DNA from: Parcubacteria group bacterium
GTDB taxonomy: Bacteria > Patescibacteriota > Minisyncoccia > SW-4-49-11
DNA: 17,051 nt
Reading direction: 5' to 3'
Assembly: GCA_003565105.1 (NCBI GenBank)
Contig: PXDG01000135.1
Span: forward strand, 1-17,051
Both the position numbers and the translations under genes were made by a program. Of this stretch, positions 1 to 7,326 are shown one piece after another. Position 1 is the first letter of the stretch, and each line of letters starts with the position of its first letter. Below the pieces are notes generated by a model. That model did no database searches and was not told the DNA's origin. It saw only the letters and a program-made list of their open reading frames with translations.

Positions 1-1
1 C

Positions 2-340
2 TTTTCAGGAGCGGGTGGCTCCCGTCCCAGCGTTAGTCTCCCCACGGGTGGCCCCCGTGGATTGGTCAACATTGGGCAATTACTCGCCCAGACCACTCCA
101 GTCGGAGTAGTAGCCCGTGGCGCTGAAGCAACGGTCGTTTCCTTACAAGCGCAAGGAAACAATCGTTTGTGTATGGGAGTACAACCAGGCCAAGTGTTCC
201 AGTTTGCCTATCGAAATCGGCAAACTGGTCAGCTCCAAGCCTGGAGTACCGTAGGCGCGGCCAGGCTTAGTGGTGCTGTTACCCGTCTAGACGGGAATGC
301 ACCTAGTCCAGTAGGCCCTCACGCTTACAGAGCTAACTAA
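2..340 (+). CDS. 3' end of an unrecognised gene (partial, C-terminal 112 residues)
   Basis: The frame is open from the first bases of the window and stops with TAA at 338-340, so only the C-terminal 112 residues are visible; the true start lies upstream. The visible part begins Gly/Ser/Pro-rich, with GAGGSRP and TGGPRG spaced 11 residues apart. It continues as a globular-looking segment rich in Val, Gln, Ala and Gly with a single Cys and no membrane helix. G+C at third codon positions is clearly higher than in the genes to the right, which may reflect different origin or strong codon selection. It is followed by a good terminator, so it ends its transcription unit. I do not recognise the family; a secreted or surface protein with a Gly-rich linker is only a guess. 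The TTG at 62 could serve as a start but there is no reason to prefer it over an upstream one. Confidence 0.6.
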   Translation, partial: FSGAGGSRPSVSLPTGGPRGLVNIGQLLAQTTPVGVVARGAEATVVSLQAQGNNRLCMGVQPGQVFQFAYRNRQTGQLQAWSTVGAARLSGAVTRLDGNAPSPVGPHAYRAN

Positions 341-349
341 AACCATTCC

Positions 350-384
350 AACCCCATTTCTTCGGATTTGGGGTTTTTCTTTTT
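350..384 (+). terminator. Rho-independent terminator with UUCG tetraloop
   Basis: AACCCCA at 350-356 pairs with TGGGGTT at 369-375. A short inner stem closes a C(UUCG)G tetraloop, separated by a small T-T internal loop, and a T-rich tract follows from 372. It lies 9 bases after the stop of the partial gene. Confidence 0.88.
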
Positions 385-410
385 CCTTATATTTTCTTTT
401 CTTATCATTT

Positions 411-421
411 GGGTGTATACT
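411..421 (+). promoter_or_regulatory. Weak promoter candidate for the two-module secreted protein gene
   Basis: TATACT at 416-421 is preceded directly by TG and followed by alternating TA. No convincing -35 box is seen at the right distance. The 5' leader to the gene at 531 would be about 100 bases. This is the best -10-like element in the gap 385-530, which otherwise holds nothing I recognise. Confidence 0.3.
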
Positions 422-530
422 ATATATATAGGGATAGAATACTTTTGGATAATATTGAGAAGGATAAGATACCTACTCAAAGCTAATATATATGTCTCTT
501 TCCCTTACTATTAGGTAAATATAGACTTAT

Positions 531-1187
531 ATGAAAAGAAAATTATTGAAAAGTTCTGTAGGGCTTATGGCTGTAGTTGCAATTGCAGTTCCAGCTTCAT
601 TATATGCTTCTATGCCGAATACAATTAATGTAGACGGAGAGGTGTGGCGGTCTGACGTGAATTCAGGTCAGGATGTCTGTGCTTTAGTACGGGAAGAAAA
701 GGGAAGCTGTGATTATAGTTATTATGATATTGGTTCACGAACCCATTTTGTCACTACAACCTCTGCCCGAGCCGAGGAAGATCGATTGATTGTTAAGAAT
801 CAAAACGATGAGATTATTGATGACTTTCGGATTACTTCGGGGACAGATCATCGAACTGCGGTAGCCGAACGACGAGGTATTGAGCGAAGTCAGGTACAAT
901 GGCTCTCTGGAGATACCGAATTTAATCGGGATTATCAATATGAGGCAATTCTTCTCGTAGTAACGGGAGAAGACTCTGATGTTCCTGTGGGAGTCACTCA
1001 AGACCGTATTATTGTGAAAGACTCCAATAAAGAAATTATCGCCGATTTTATGGTAGATTCTGGGATTGACCATGTTGATGCTGTTGTTGCAGAGTTAGAC
1101 GTATCTCGCGAGTCAGTAGAATGGCTTTCAGGAGATACCGAACTTGACCGTGATTGGGGCTATGAAGCAATTTTGTTGGTAAGATAA
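531..1187 (+). CDS. Secreted protein with two ~61-residue tandem modules
   Basis: A 218-residue protein with a classical signal peptide: basic MKRKLLK, hydrophobic stretch to about residue 24, probable cleavage after LYA at residue 26. Residues 50 and 60 are cysteines (C-x9-C), likely a disulfide outside the membrane. Two copies of a module follow at residues 84-144 and 158-218. Each has D-R-[IL]-I-V-K, then E-I-I-x-D-F, S-G-x-D-H, a short helix-like stretch, V-x-W-L-S-G-D-T-E and Y-E-A-I-L-L-V, which suggests a beta-alpha-beta unit. The segment around the cysteines looks like a degenerate third copy. The next gene is a paralogue with three modules. No catalytic motif or anchor is visible; function unknown, possibly binding at the cell surface. 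A weak AGGT lies about 13 bases before the ATG. The gene has its own terminator. Confidence 0.85.
   Translation: MKRKLLKSSVGLMAVVAIAVPASLYASMPNTINVDGEVWRSDVNSGQDVCALVREEKGSCDYSYYDIGSRTHFVTTTSARAEEDRLIVKNQNDEIIDDFRITSGTDHRTAVAERRGIERSQVQWLSGDTEFNRDYQYEAILLVVTGEDSDVPVGVTQDRIIVKDSNKEIIADFMVDSGIDHVDAVVAELDVSRESVEWLSGDTELDRDWGYEAILLVR
780..1184 (+). repeat. Two protein-level tandem modules (61 residues each)
   Basis: Module 1 is encoded at 780-962 and module 2 at 1002-1184, with a linker of 13 residues. The DNA has diverged, so these are repeats at the protein level only. Shared positions include the opening DR.IVK, the central SG.DH, the VxWLSGDTE run and the closing YEAILLV. Confidence 0.88.
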
Positions 1188-1228
1188 TATTCTTATTAAA
1201 CAGCCTCGAACATAGGATATTGTTCCTC

Positions 1229-1270
1229 AAGATCACTTCTCAGAATATTCTCGGAAGTGATCTTTTGTTT
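1229..1270 (+). terminator. Rho-independent terminator after the two-module gene
   Basis: The 11-base arm AAGATCACTTC at 1229-1239 pairs with GAAGTGATCTT at 1254-1264. The loop region contains the palindrome AGAATATTCT, which can extend the hairpin, and a T-rich tail follows. It lies about 40 bases after the stop codon. Confidence 0.88.
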
Positions 1271-1345
1271 GATTTGCTCAGAGGTTTTCTTACTCGATAT
1301 GAATTACTTTCAAACTGTAGATGGTGAGCTTGGAACTAATAACCG

Positions 1346-1375
1346 TTGACGGTAATGTTTGATATATGTTATATA
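1346..1375 (+). promoter_or_regulatory. Promoter of the three-module secreted protein gene
   Basis: TTGACG at 1346-1351 and TATATA at 1370-1375 are 18 bases apart, with an extended -10 TG at 1367-1368. Predicted transcription start is near 1382. The gap 1271-1345 between terminator and promoter holds nothing else I can identify. Confidence 0.7.
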
Positions 1376-1450
1376 TAAGGGTAACATTTGATTTACTCAG
1401 ATCAGTTTACTCAGTGTGTTCGTCTTATTCGTTCAATAATATGTTGCGAT

Positions 1451-2287
1451 ATGAATCTTATTATATCAAAGGTTGTGGTGATACTCTTAGCGATTGTAGT
1501 GGTAATTCCTAATATTGCTTACGCACGAAGAGTTCAATATGTGTATGCAAACGGGGCCTTTGAAATATTTATATTGTCTGGATATGATGTGTGTGAGCAT
1601 ATTCGGAGGAATTTCGCACTATGTACCTATATAAAATATGTTGAGGAGGAAGACCGTCATTATGTAAGTACTGTTGCTGCGGAATCTCAACAAGATCGCC
1701 TGATTGTGAAAGATCTTAGCGGAGAGATTATTGATGATTATTTGATTCCTGCAGGTTCAAATCACCGAGAGTCGGTTGCGGAGCGACAGGGAGTTAGTCT
1801 TTATGAGGTTCAATGGAATTCAGGAGAAGAAACAATAAATGAAGATTACCAATATCAAGCCAATATATCCTTGGTGGAACGTGGGAACGATCGAATTATT
1901 GTTAAAAATATGGATGGGGATATCTTGGCTGATTACATCGTTCCAGTTGGGACAATTAGTCAACGATATGTTGCTGAACAACTTGGTTTGGATAGAAATC
2001 AGGTTCGGTGGACCTCTGGGAGGGAAGTCTCAAATAAAGAATATCAATACGAAGGGATACTCACGATATGGGAAGATGCTCCACTTATTCTTCCTCCTGA
2101 TGGGATTAGTGTGAGAAATGAAAACGAGGAGATTATTGTCGAATTTTTAGTGGATTCTGGTACTGATCACATTAATGCGGTAGCAGAGAAAATGAATGTT
2201 TCCCGAGATCAGGTAGTCTGGCTTTTTGGCCGTCACAGGTACAATGATGAGGTTGGATATCAATCACACCTGTTGGTTCGTCAATAA
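1451..2287 (+). CDS. Secreted protein with three ~61-residue tandem modules, paralogue of the gene at 531
   Basis: A 278-residue protein if started at the ATG at 1451. This gives a normal signal peptide (about 25 residues, hydrophobic core, cleavage after AYA). A TTG at 1388 is in frame and sits near an AAGGG, but it would add 21 residues before the signal peptide and place the start within a few bases of the predicted transcription start, so I prefer 1451. Cysteines at residues 48 and 58 repeat the C-x9-C of the neighbour. Three modules follow at residues 82-142, 147-207 and 217-277. The first resembles module 1 of the neighbour (VAER, EIIDDY) and the last resembles its module 2 (VDSGTDH, C-terminal LLVR). 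The middle one has no counterpart there, which suggests gene duplication followed by gain or loss of one unit. Family not recognised; no enzyme motif or anchor seen. No clear terminator follows. Confidence 0.82.
   Translation: MNLIISKVVVILLAIVVVIPNIAYARRVQYVYANGAFEIFILSGYDVCEHIRRNFALCTYIKYVEEEDRHYVSTVAAESQQDRLIVKDLSGEIIDDYLIPAGSNHRESVAERQGVSLYEVQWNSGEETINEDYQYQANISLVERGNDRIIVKNMDGDILADYIVPVGTISQRYVAEQLGLDRNQVRWTSGREVSNKEYQYEGILTIWEDAPLILPPDGISVRNENEEIIVEFLVDSGTDHINAVAEKMNVSRDQVVWLFGRHRYNDEVGYQSHLLVRQ
1694..2281 (+). repeat. Three protein-level tandem modules (61 residues each)
   Basis: Modules are encoded at 1694-1876, 1889-2071 and 2099-2281. Common features are D-[RG]-x-[IS]-V-[KR], [ED]-I-[IL] followed by an aromatic residue, a Gly in the middle, VAE, QV.W and a final aromatic-rich strand. 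The third copy has lost the Ser of the W.SG motif (WLFG) and part of the D/N turn, so it is the most divergent. Confidence 0.85.
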
Positions 2288-2381
2288 TTGAGTCAGGTTA
2301 TTGAATTATCCAGATATATATGATTGAGGTATGAATATGTAAAGAATTATTCTGCCGTGTAACGACCATTTGATGAAAGTA

Positions 2382-2390
2382 TGATATAAT
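2382..2390 (+). promoter_or_regulatory. Extended -10 promoter, distal promoter of the glycosyltransferase unit
   Basis: TGATATAAT at 2382-2390 is a perfect extended -10. No -35 box is seen at 16-18 bases. It lies about 100 bases before the glycosyltransferase start, upstream of a second promoter. The rest of the gap 2288-2380 shows nothing convincing. Confidence 0.6.
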
Positions 2391-2435
2391 ACTCATAAGG
2401 AAGAAAGACATTTTCTTGAAGCAAGTCAAATCAGA

Positions 2436-2464
2436 TTGACAGTAATTGAATTTTACGCTATAAT
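2436..2464 (+). promoter_or_regulatory. Perfect consensus sigma-70-type promoter for the glycosyltransferase-DUF4012 unit
   Basis: TTGACA at 2436-2441, exactly 17 bases, then TATAAT at 2459-2464. Both hexamers match consensus in every position. Predicted start of transcription is near 2471, which gives a leader of about 18 bases before the ATG at 2489. Confidence 0.88.
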
Positions 2465-2488
2465 AGTTCAAATTCAGAGTATGGTATT

Positions 2489-3670
2489 ATGAAGATAGCC
2501 TTTGTTGGTCAAAAAGGAATTCCTGCTAAGGGAGGGGGAGTGGAGAATTATGTTGATAACCTAGCAACTCGTTTGTCTCGGAAGGGTTATGAGACAGTAG
2601 CGTATACGCGGAAACATTATGCACCATCAGGAAAATATAAGGGAATACAGGTTATTGAAACTCCAGGAATTCTTTCTAAAAATTTGGAAGCTATTACCTA
2701 TACGTTTACAGCTATCATTCATTCCTGGACCATTCCTGACTTAAATATTCTCCACATTAACTCTGTTGGGCCAGCCTTATTGACCCCTATTGCTCGATTG
2801 GGCTTTTTTGTAAAAAAACTTTTTACTGGACAGTCGACTAAAATTGTATTCACATTTCATAGTGCTGATTGGCACCACGGAAAGTGGAGTTTATTTGCAA
2901 AGGGGATGTTGTTACTCGGTGCGCAGATGGGGTGCTGGTTTGCCGATGAAGTTGTGACTGTATCTAAGTCACTCCGTGATGTAGCCAAGAAAGATTTTGG
3001 AACCGAGGCAACATATATTCCAAATGGGACGAATCTTCATCGGATTACTTCAGATTCAGAGTTGGCTCAGTTTGATTTAAAAAAAGAGAAATATATCGTG
3101 TTTATTGCTCGTTTGGTACCCCATAAGAATGCTCATATTTTGATTGAGGCTTTTCAACGAATGAAGAAACGGTATGGGTGGAAATTAGTAATTGTAGGAG
3201 GCTCAGCTAATACAGATAATTATGTAACGGAACTCGAGCATTTAGCTGCACAGGATCCTGATATTTTGATGACTGGACATCAGACAGGGCGAACTTTGAA
3301 GCAATTGTTTGCTAATGCAGGATGTTATGTTCTGCCTTCTGCTTCAGAGGGGTTATCAATCTCTCTGTTGGAAGCAGGTAGTTATGCTTTGCCAGTAGTG
3401 GTATCGAATATTCGAGAGAATAGAGAAATTGTTGGAAGAAATGGCTATCTTGCCCGAGTAGGAAGTTCATTGTCATTATCTCGAGCATTACAGCATGTAC
3501 TTGATAATCCTCGTGAAGCGAAAGAACGAGGAGAAGCGTTACAAGCAGAAATTAAAGGGCATTATTCTTGGGCGAACATTACCAAAGCTTTTGAAAAAGT
3601 GTATGAACGAGATTCTCGAGATCTTCGTGGTACTCCAGTACGGATTAGTCCTGTATTTCAGTATAAATAA
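2489..3670 (+). CDS. Family 4 glycosyltransferase (GT-B fold)
   Basis: A 393-residue cytoplasmic or membrane-associated enzyme that transfers a sugar from a nucleotide-sugar donor; acceptor unknown. The N-terminal domain starts with GQKGIPAKGGGVE (residues 8-19), the pattern of DUF1972-type rhamnosyl/glucosyltransferases, and it includes the HSADWHH stretch near 124-130. The C-terminal donor-binding domain has R208/K213 of the phosphate-binding loop (ARLVPHK) and the EX7E motif at E287-E295 (SEGLSISLLE). Length is normal for GT4. The stop is only a few bases from the DUF4012 gene, so the two are co-transcribed from the strong promoter at 2436. Context suggests surface polysaccharide or glycoprotein synthesis; the sugar cannot be told from sequence. 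No Shine-Dalgarno sequence precedes the ATG. Confidence 0.9.
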   Translation: MKIAFVGQKGIPAKGGGVENYVDNLATRLSRKGYETVAYTRKHYAPSGKYKGIQVIETPGILSKNLEAITYTFTAIIHSWTIPDLNILHINSVGPALLTPIARLGFFVKKLFTGQSTKIVFTFHSADWHHGKWSLFAKGMLLLGAQMGCWFADEVVTVSKSLRDVAKKDFGTEATYIPNGTNLHRITSDSELAQFDLKKEKYIVFIARLVPHKNAHILIEAFQRMKKRYGWKLVIVGGSANTDNYVTELEHLAAQDPDILMTGHQTGRTLKQLFANAGCYVLPSASEGLSISLLEAGSYALPVVVSNIRENREIVGRNGYLARVGSSLSLSRALQHVLDNPREAKERGEALQAEIKGHYSWANITKAFEKVYERDSRDLRGTPVRISPVFQYK

Positions 3671-3682
3671 TGGATGTATAGT

Positions 3683-4963
3683 ATGCTGAAACGTGTTTTG
3701 ACTGGGTTTGTGATAACGATTGGTATAAGTATGGTGGTTATACTTATTATTGGGTTGCTTATCGGAGTTCGCTATCAATCATATATTCGGTTATTAGAAT
3801 CTGTTGTAGCAGATGAAGAGACTACGTATTTAATATTTTTTCAAAATGCTCTCGAGCTTCGGCCAACGGGAGGATTTTTAGGTAATTTTGTAGAAGTTAC
3901 AGTAGAGAATCGTCAACTAAAAGAGTATCGAATGATAAGTACAAATGAATTTGATGAGGCAAGTCCAGGAATAGGTGTTCCTTCTCCTGATGGGTTTCGA
4001 GATCTTTTACCCGAAATTACTCAACAACAATTACGAGATTCGAACTGGGATCCTGACTTTCCTACATCTGCAGAACATATGATAATGCTGTATGAAATGC
4101 AAGGAGGCGAAGCGGATGTGTCAGGGGTAGTTGCTATAGATTCACATATTTTACCAGTGCTTTTGGAGCAGTTAGGGCCAGTGTATTTGGAAACGTTAGG
4201 AGGTGATCCAGTCACTTCAGAAGATGTCTTGTGGCGGGTTCAGTATGATACAAATTGGGGATTCTGGTTGAGAGGTACTGAGCGTGGAGAACGAAAAGAA
4301 GCCTTGGTTGAATTGGTTAATGAGATAGAATCACGTATTCGGGATCTTTCTTGGAGAGAATTATTTCGCTTGGCGAATGTGTTGGAAGATGTTGCTAGTC
4401 GAAAGCACATTATGGCCTATTTTCAAGATGAAGAGGCACAATCTTTGATAGAGGAGTTTGGTTGGGATGGAGGAATAAACCAAGATGAAGAATATTTTTT
4501 CCAATTAGTTGATGCTAATTTAGGAGGATTAAAAGCAGATTTTTTTATGGAGCGTGATATTTCGTTTGATTTATCTGAATGTGAAAAAGGAATTTGTGGT
4601 GAAGTCACTATTGTTTATCGAAATACGGCTGAAGAGTCGAGCGTTTTAAATGATGTGTATAAAACCTACTCTCGTGTATATTTGCCTGAAGATGCTTTTA
4701 TCACGGAAATTACTGGGATAGAACGTGATGGACGTGTTGATTATTCGGTGGAACATAACCGTAAAGTCGGTGGATATCGATTATTGGTTCCCGTAAATCA
4801 GTCCCGAGAAGTAGTAATACGATATCATCAACCTCGTGGGGAGGGGGATATAGTCTTGTTTATTGCTAAACAAGCAGGTATATTAGAACAAAATGTAACG
4901 GTACTCTATAATGGGATAGAGCAATCCTTTGTTATGGATAGGGATGTGAGAATTCCGCTATAG
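3683..4963 (+). CDS. DUF4012 membrane-anchored protein
   Basis: A 426-residue protein with one N-terminal membrane helix (about residues 5-28) and a large outside domain. The DUF4012 signature is clear: FFQNALELRPTGGFLGNF (about residues 52-69), then NWDPDFPTSAEHM, and V-x-A-I-D followed by LLEQLGPV. The biochemical role of DUF4012 is not established. It is common beside glycosyltransferases in Patescibacteria and Actinobacteria and is presumed to act in envelope or polysaccharide processing. An in-frame ATG at 3674, 3 bases after the glycosyltransferase stop, is an alternative start adding MYS. I chose 3683 because it sits in the AGTATG start context used by several genes here. The gene ends with TAG, the only TAG stop in the window. 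No strong terminator is visible in the convergent gap 4964-5085. Confidence 0.88.
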   Translation: MLKRVLTGFVITIGISMVVILIIGLLIGVRYQSYIRLLESVVADEETTYLIFFQNALELRPTGGFLGNFVEVTVENRQLKEYRMISTNEFDEASPGIGVPSPDGFRDLLPEITQQQLRDSNWDPDFPTSAEHMIMLYEMQGGEADVSGVVAIDSHILPVLLEQLGPVYLETLGGDPVTSEDVLWRVQYDTNWGFWLRGTERGERKEALVELVNEIESRIRDLSWRELFRLANVLEDVASRKHIMAYFQDEEAQSLIEEFGWDGGINQDEEYFFQLVDANLGGLKADFFMERDISFDLSECEKGICGEVTIVYRNTAEESSVLNDVYKTYSRVYLPEDAFITEITGIERDGRVDYSVEHNRKVGGYRLLVPVNQSREVVIRYHQPRGEGDIVLFIAKQAGILEQNVTVLYNGIEQSFVMDRDVRIPL

Positions 4964-5085
4964 AGGAATTGTTATTTGGATAAAACGTGTGTAATACGAA
5001 GGTATAAGAGATTTCTCTTGGTCTAGTATTGAGATATGGCTCAGGTTATTGTGCTAATTTGGCAAGACTTGAATACATAATATGC

Positions 5086-7218
5086 TTACTCAAAATGGAC
5101 GGTTTCCTGAAAATGTGCTAGCTGTTGTTTGAGGTCAGGAAACTTAGCGAGAGAAAGATCTTGTTGGAGAATGTTTTTTGCTGCTTGTCGAGAGTCAGAG
5201 ATAAGTTGGTGATTGGTAAGAGCTTCCATACTAATATCAGCGAGTCCAGATTGAGTAGATCCTATGAATTGTCCTGGTCCACGGAGTTCTAGATCAAGTT
5301 CAGCAAGTTCAAAACCATTGGTTGCTGATTCTAGAGCAATAAGACGTTCATTCATTACTTGATGATCAGCTCCTGTTTCAAAGAGAAAACAAAATGATTG
5401 ATACTCTCCACGTCCTACTCTACCGCGGAATTGATGGAGTTGGGCAAGTCCAAATCGCTCAGCTCCTTCAATGAGCATTATACTTGCATTGGGAATGTTG
5501 ACTCCGACTTCAATAACAGAGGTTGAAACGAGAATATCAAATGCACCTTTGGCGAAGGCTTGCATTATAGTATCCTTTTCTTCAGTAGAGAGTTTTCCGT
5601 GCATCATACCGATACGGAGATCAGGATATATTTGAGTGCTTAAGATTTGATAGGTTTCTTCTACGGAACGCACATCATTAGTATCTGAGGATTCAATTTG
5701 GGGGCAGACCACAAAGGCTTGTCGTCCTGATTGAATGTGTTTACGGATAAAGGTATATGCTTCAGATCGTTGGCTGTTGGTGACTACTCGTGTTTTTACG
5801 GGTTTACGTCCTGCGGGATATTCGTCAAGAAGAGATAAATCAAGATCTCCGTAGACACTGAGCGCTAAGGTTCGTGGGATGGGAGTGGCGGTCATTGATA
5901 GAAGATGAGAAATAGTCGAATGGGTACCATCTTTTGCTCGAGTGATAGCTTGTTGTAACTCTGCTCGTTGTTTTACCCCAAAGCGATGTTGTTCATCAAC
6001 AATGGTAAGTGCAAGATCTGCATACGTTACTTTATCAGATATAAGGCTATGCGTTCCTAGTACAATATCTACGCTTCCGGACTGTATTTTTTTGAGTAAG
6101 TCTGACTTTTTGATACTGGTCCATGACCCGAGTTCTGGTTCGGTGGAGATGCGGGATTCTTTGGAGGTGAGGAGAGCAATGGTTGGTCGATTGATATTGG
6201 TAATAGAGTCCCATAAGGTGACAAAACTTTCAAAATGTTGCGTAGCTAATATTTCAGTGGGAGCCATTAGAGCTGATTGTCGGTGAGATTGTGTGACTGC
6301 AAACATAGCTAGAGCTGCTACAATAGTTTTTCCTGTCCCAACGTCTCCTTCGAGAAGTCTATTCATCGGGTTGGGGGAGTCTAGGTCTGTGAGAATCTCT
6401 TGAGTAGCTTTGTGTTGTGCATTTGTGAGTTGAAAGGGCAAACTCTTAATGAGTGTCTGTACTCGTTCTGTTGGATAAGAAATTTGAGGAGCGTATTTTG
6501 ATTGGAATTGAATTTTTTGTTTTTGGAGGTATATTTGGACAAAAAACGCTTGATCAAAGTTGAGTCGTTGTTTGGCAATGTTTTTTTGATCAATATTGCT
6601 AGGGTAGTGAAGAGCTTGGATAGTTTGATCGAGATTAGGAAGGTTATACTGATTAAGGAGTGATTGAGGGAGTGGGTCGATGATGGATGGAAGAATCTTT
6701 TGGGCTAAGAAAATATGATATCGAATCATCTTAGAAGTTATGCCAGTGGTCTCGGGGTACACGGGAACGAGACGATGCGAGTGCAGCATTACTTTTCCTG
6801 GGAGTACTCGTTCGAAGTTTGGAGTGGCTAGTAGGCCTTTGGTTTTTGGTTTGGCTATGGCTGTAACAGCATAGGTTTCTCCTTCCTTTATGGACTCGTA
6901 AAGGAATTTTTGGTTGAAGAGGGTGATTTTTAGGGTTCCTGTATGATCTTGGATGGTTATATCAGCTAAAGAAAGTTTGCGACGAGGAATTCGAGTGAAT
7001 TTTTTGGCAATGACTTTTATCGTCATACAAATCGGCTGTTTGTCTTTTTCGAAGGGGAGGTTTTTGATGGTTGTGATACGTGAAAAGTTAACGTATTTAC
7101 GAGGTTTATAGGTTAACAAATCATAGAATGTTTTTATGCCCAGATGTTGATATTTCTCAATGACTGGTTGTTGAAGTTTTGGCTTAATTGTCTCTATGGA
7201 AGAAAATAGAGGATTCAT
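5086..7218 (-). CDS. recG: ATP-dependent DNA helicase RecG
   Basis: A 710-residue branch-migrating helicase that remodels stalled forks and Holliday junctions. The N-terminal wedge/OB-fold domain is followed by helicase motifs: Walker A GDVGTGKT (about residues 291-298), DEQH (408-411), TATPIPRT (443-450), then a C-terminal lobe with VSTSVIEVGVNIPNA and QFRGRVGRG. Length matches the family (about 690-710). The start at 7218 (MNPLFSS) is preferred: an in-frame ATG at 7284 would put 22 extra residues across the tRNA-Arg gene. The ATG lies 21 bases after the tRNA CCA end, so recG is probably transcribed with the tRNA and the upstream membrane-protein gene. No Shine-Dalgarno sequence is seen. Confidence 0.96.
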   Translation of the reverse strand: MNPLFSSIETIKPKLQQPVIEKYQHLGIKTFYDLLTYKPRKYVNFSRITTIKNLPFEKDKQPICMTIKVIAKKFTRIPRRKLSLADITIQDHTGTLKITLFNQKFLYESIKEGETYAVTAIAKPKTKGLLATPNFERVLPGKVMLHSHRLVPVYPETTGITSKMIRYHIFLAQKILPSIIDPLPQSLLNQYNLPNLDQTIQALHYPSNIDQKNIAKQRLNFDQAFFVQIYLQKQKIQFQSKYAPQISYPTERVQTLIKSLPFQLTNAQHKATQEILTDLDSPNPMNRLLEGDVGTGKTIVAALAMFAVTQSHRQSALMAPTEILATQHFESFVTLWDSITNINRPTIALLTSKESRISTEPELGSWTSIKKSDLLKKIQSGSVDIVLGTHSLISDKVTYADLALTIVDEQHRFGVKQRAELQQAITRAKDGTHSTISHLLSMTATPIPRTLALSVYGDLDLSLLDEYPAGRKPVKTRVVTNSQRSEAYTFIRKHIQSGRQAFVVCPQIESSDTNDVRSVEETYQILSTQIYPDLRIGMMHGKLSTEEKDTIMQAFAKGAFDILVSTSVIEVGVNIPNASIMLIEGAERFGLAQLHQFRGRVGRGEYQSFCFLFETGADHQVMNERLIALESATNGFELAELDLELRGPGQFIGSTQSGLADISMEALTNHQLISDSRQAAKNILQQDLSLAKFPDLKQQLAHFQETVHFE

Positions 7219-7239
7219 AAGAGAAAAGTGTATGGTTGT

Positions 7240-7316
7240 TGGTGTATCCAAGAGGATTCGAACCTCTGGCCTCAGGCTCCGCAAGCCTGCGCTCTATCCT
7301 ACTGAGCTATGGATAC
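7240..7316 (-). tRNA. tRNA-Arg, anticodon GCG, CCA end encoded
   Basis: Read on the minus strand. The acceptor arms GTATCCA and TGGATAC pair over 7 bases. The D arm is GCTC/GAGC, the anticodon arm CAGGC/GCCTG with loop TTGCGGA, and the T arm AGAGG/CCTCT with loop TTCGAAT. Discriminator is A and CCA (7242-7240) is encoded. Loop positions 34-36 read GCG, which decodes CGC and, by G-U wobble, CGU. A20 in the D loop and C35 are arginine identity elements. G37 follows G36, the GG pair that TrmD methylates, and trmD lies nearby. It sits 10 bases after the stop of the upstream membrane-protein gene and 21 before recG, so it probably needs processing out of a polycistronic transcript. Confidence 0.96.
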
Positions 7317-7326
7317 ATTCGATAGG

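Noticed and set aside
735..1073. 112-codon minus-strand frame opposite the two-module gene
   Set aside because: Lies wholly inside a gene with signal peptide and repeats; no promoter or recognisable protein features.
1839..2114. 91-codon overlapping plus-strand frame inside the three-module gene
   Set aside because: Out of frame with a clearly conserved repeat protein and without its own start signals.
4964..5085. Possible bidirectional terminator between the convergent DUF4012 and recG genes
   Set aside because: Only short imperfect repeats such as AAGAGA/TCTCTT with almost no loop; no T tract in a useful position.
5942..6286. 114-codon plus-strand frame opposite recG
   Set aside because: Shadow of the recG helicase core, whose motifs are in the other frame.
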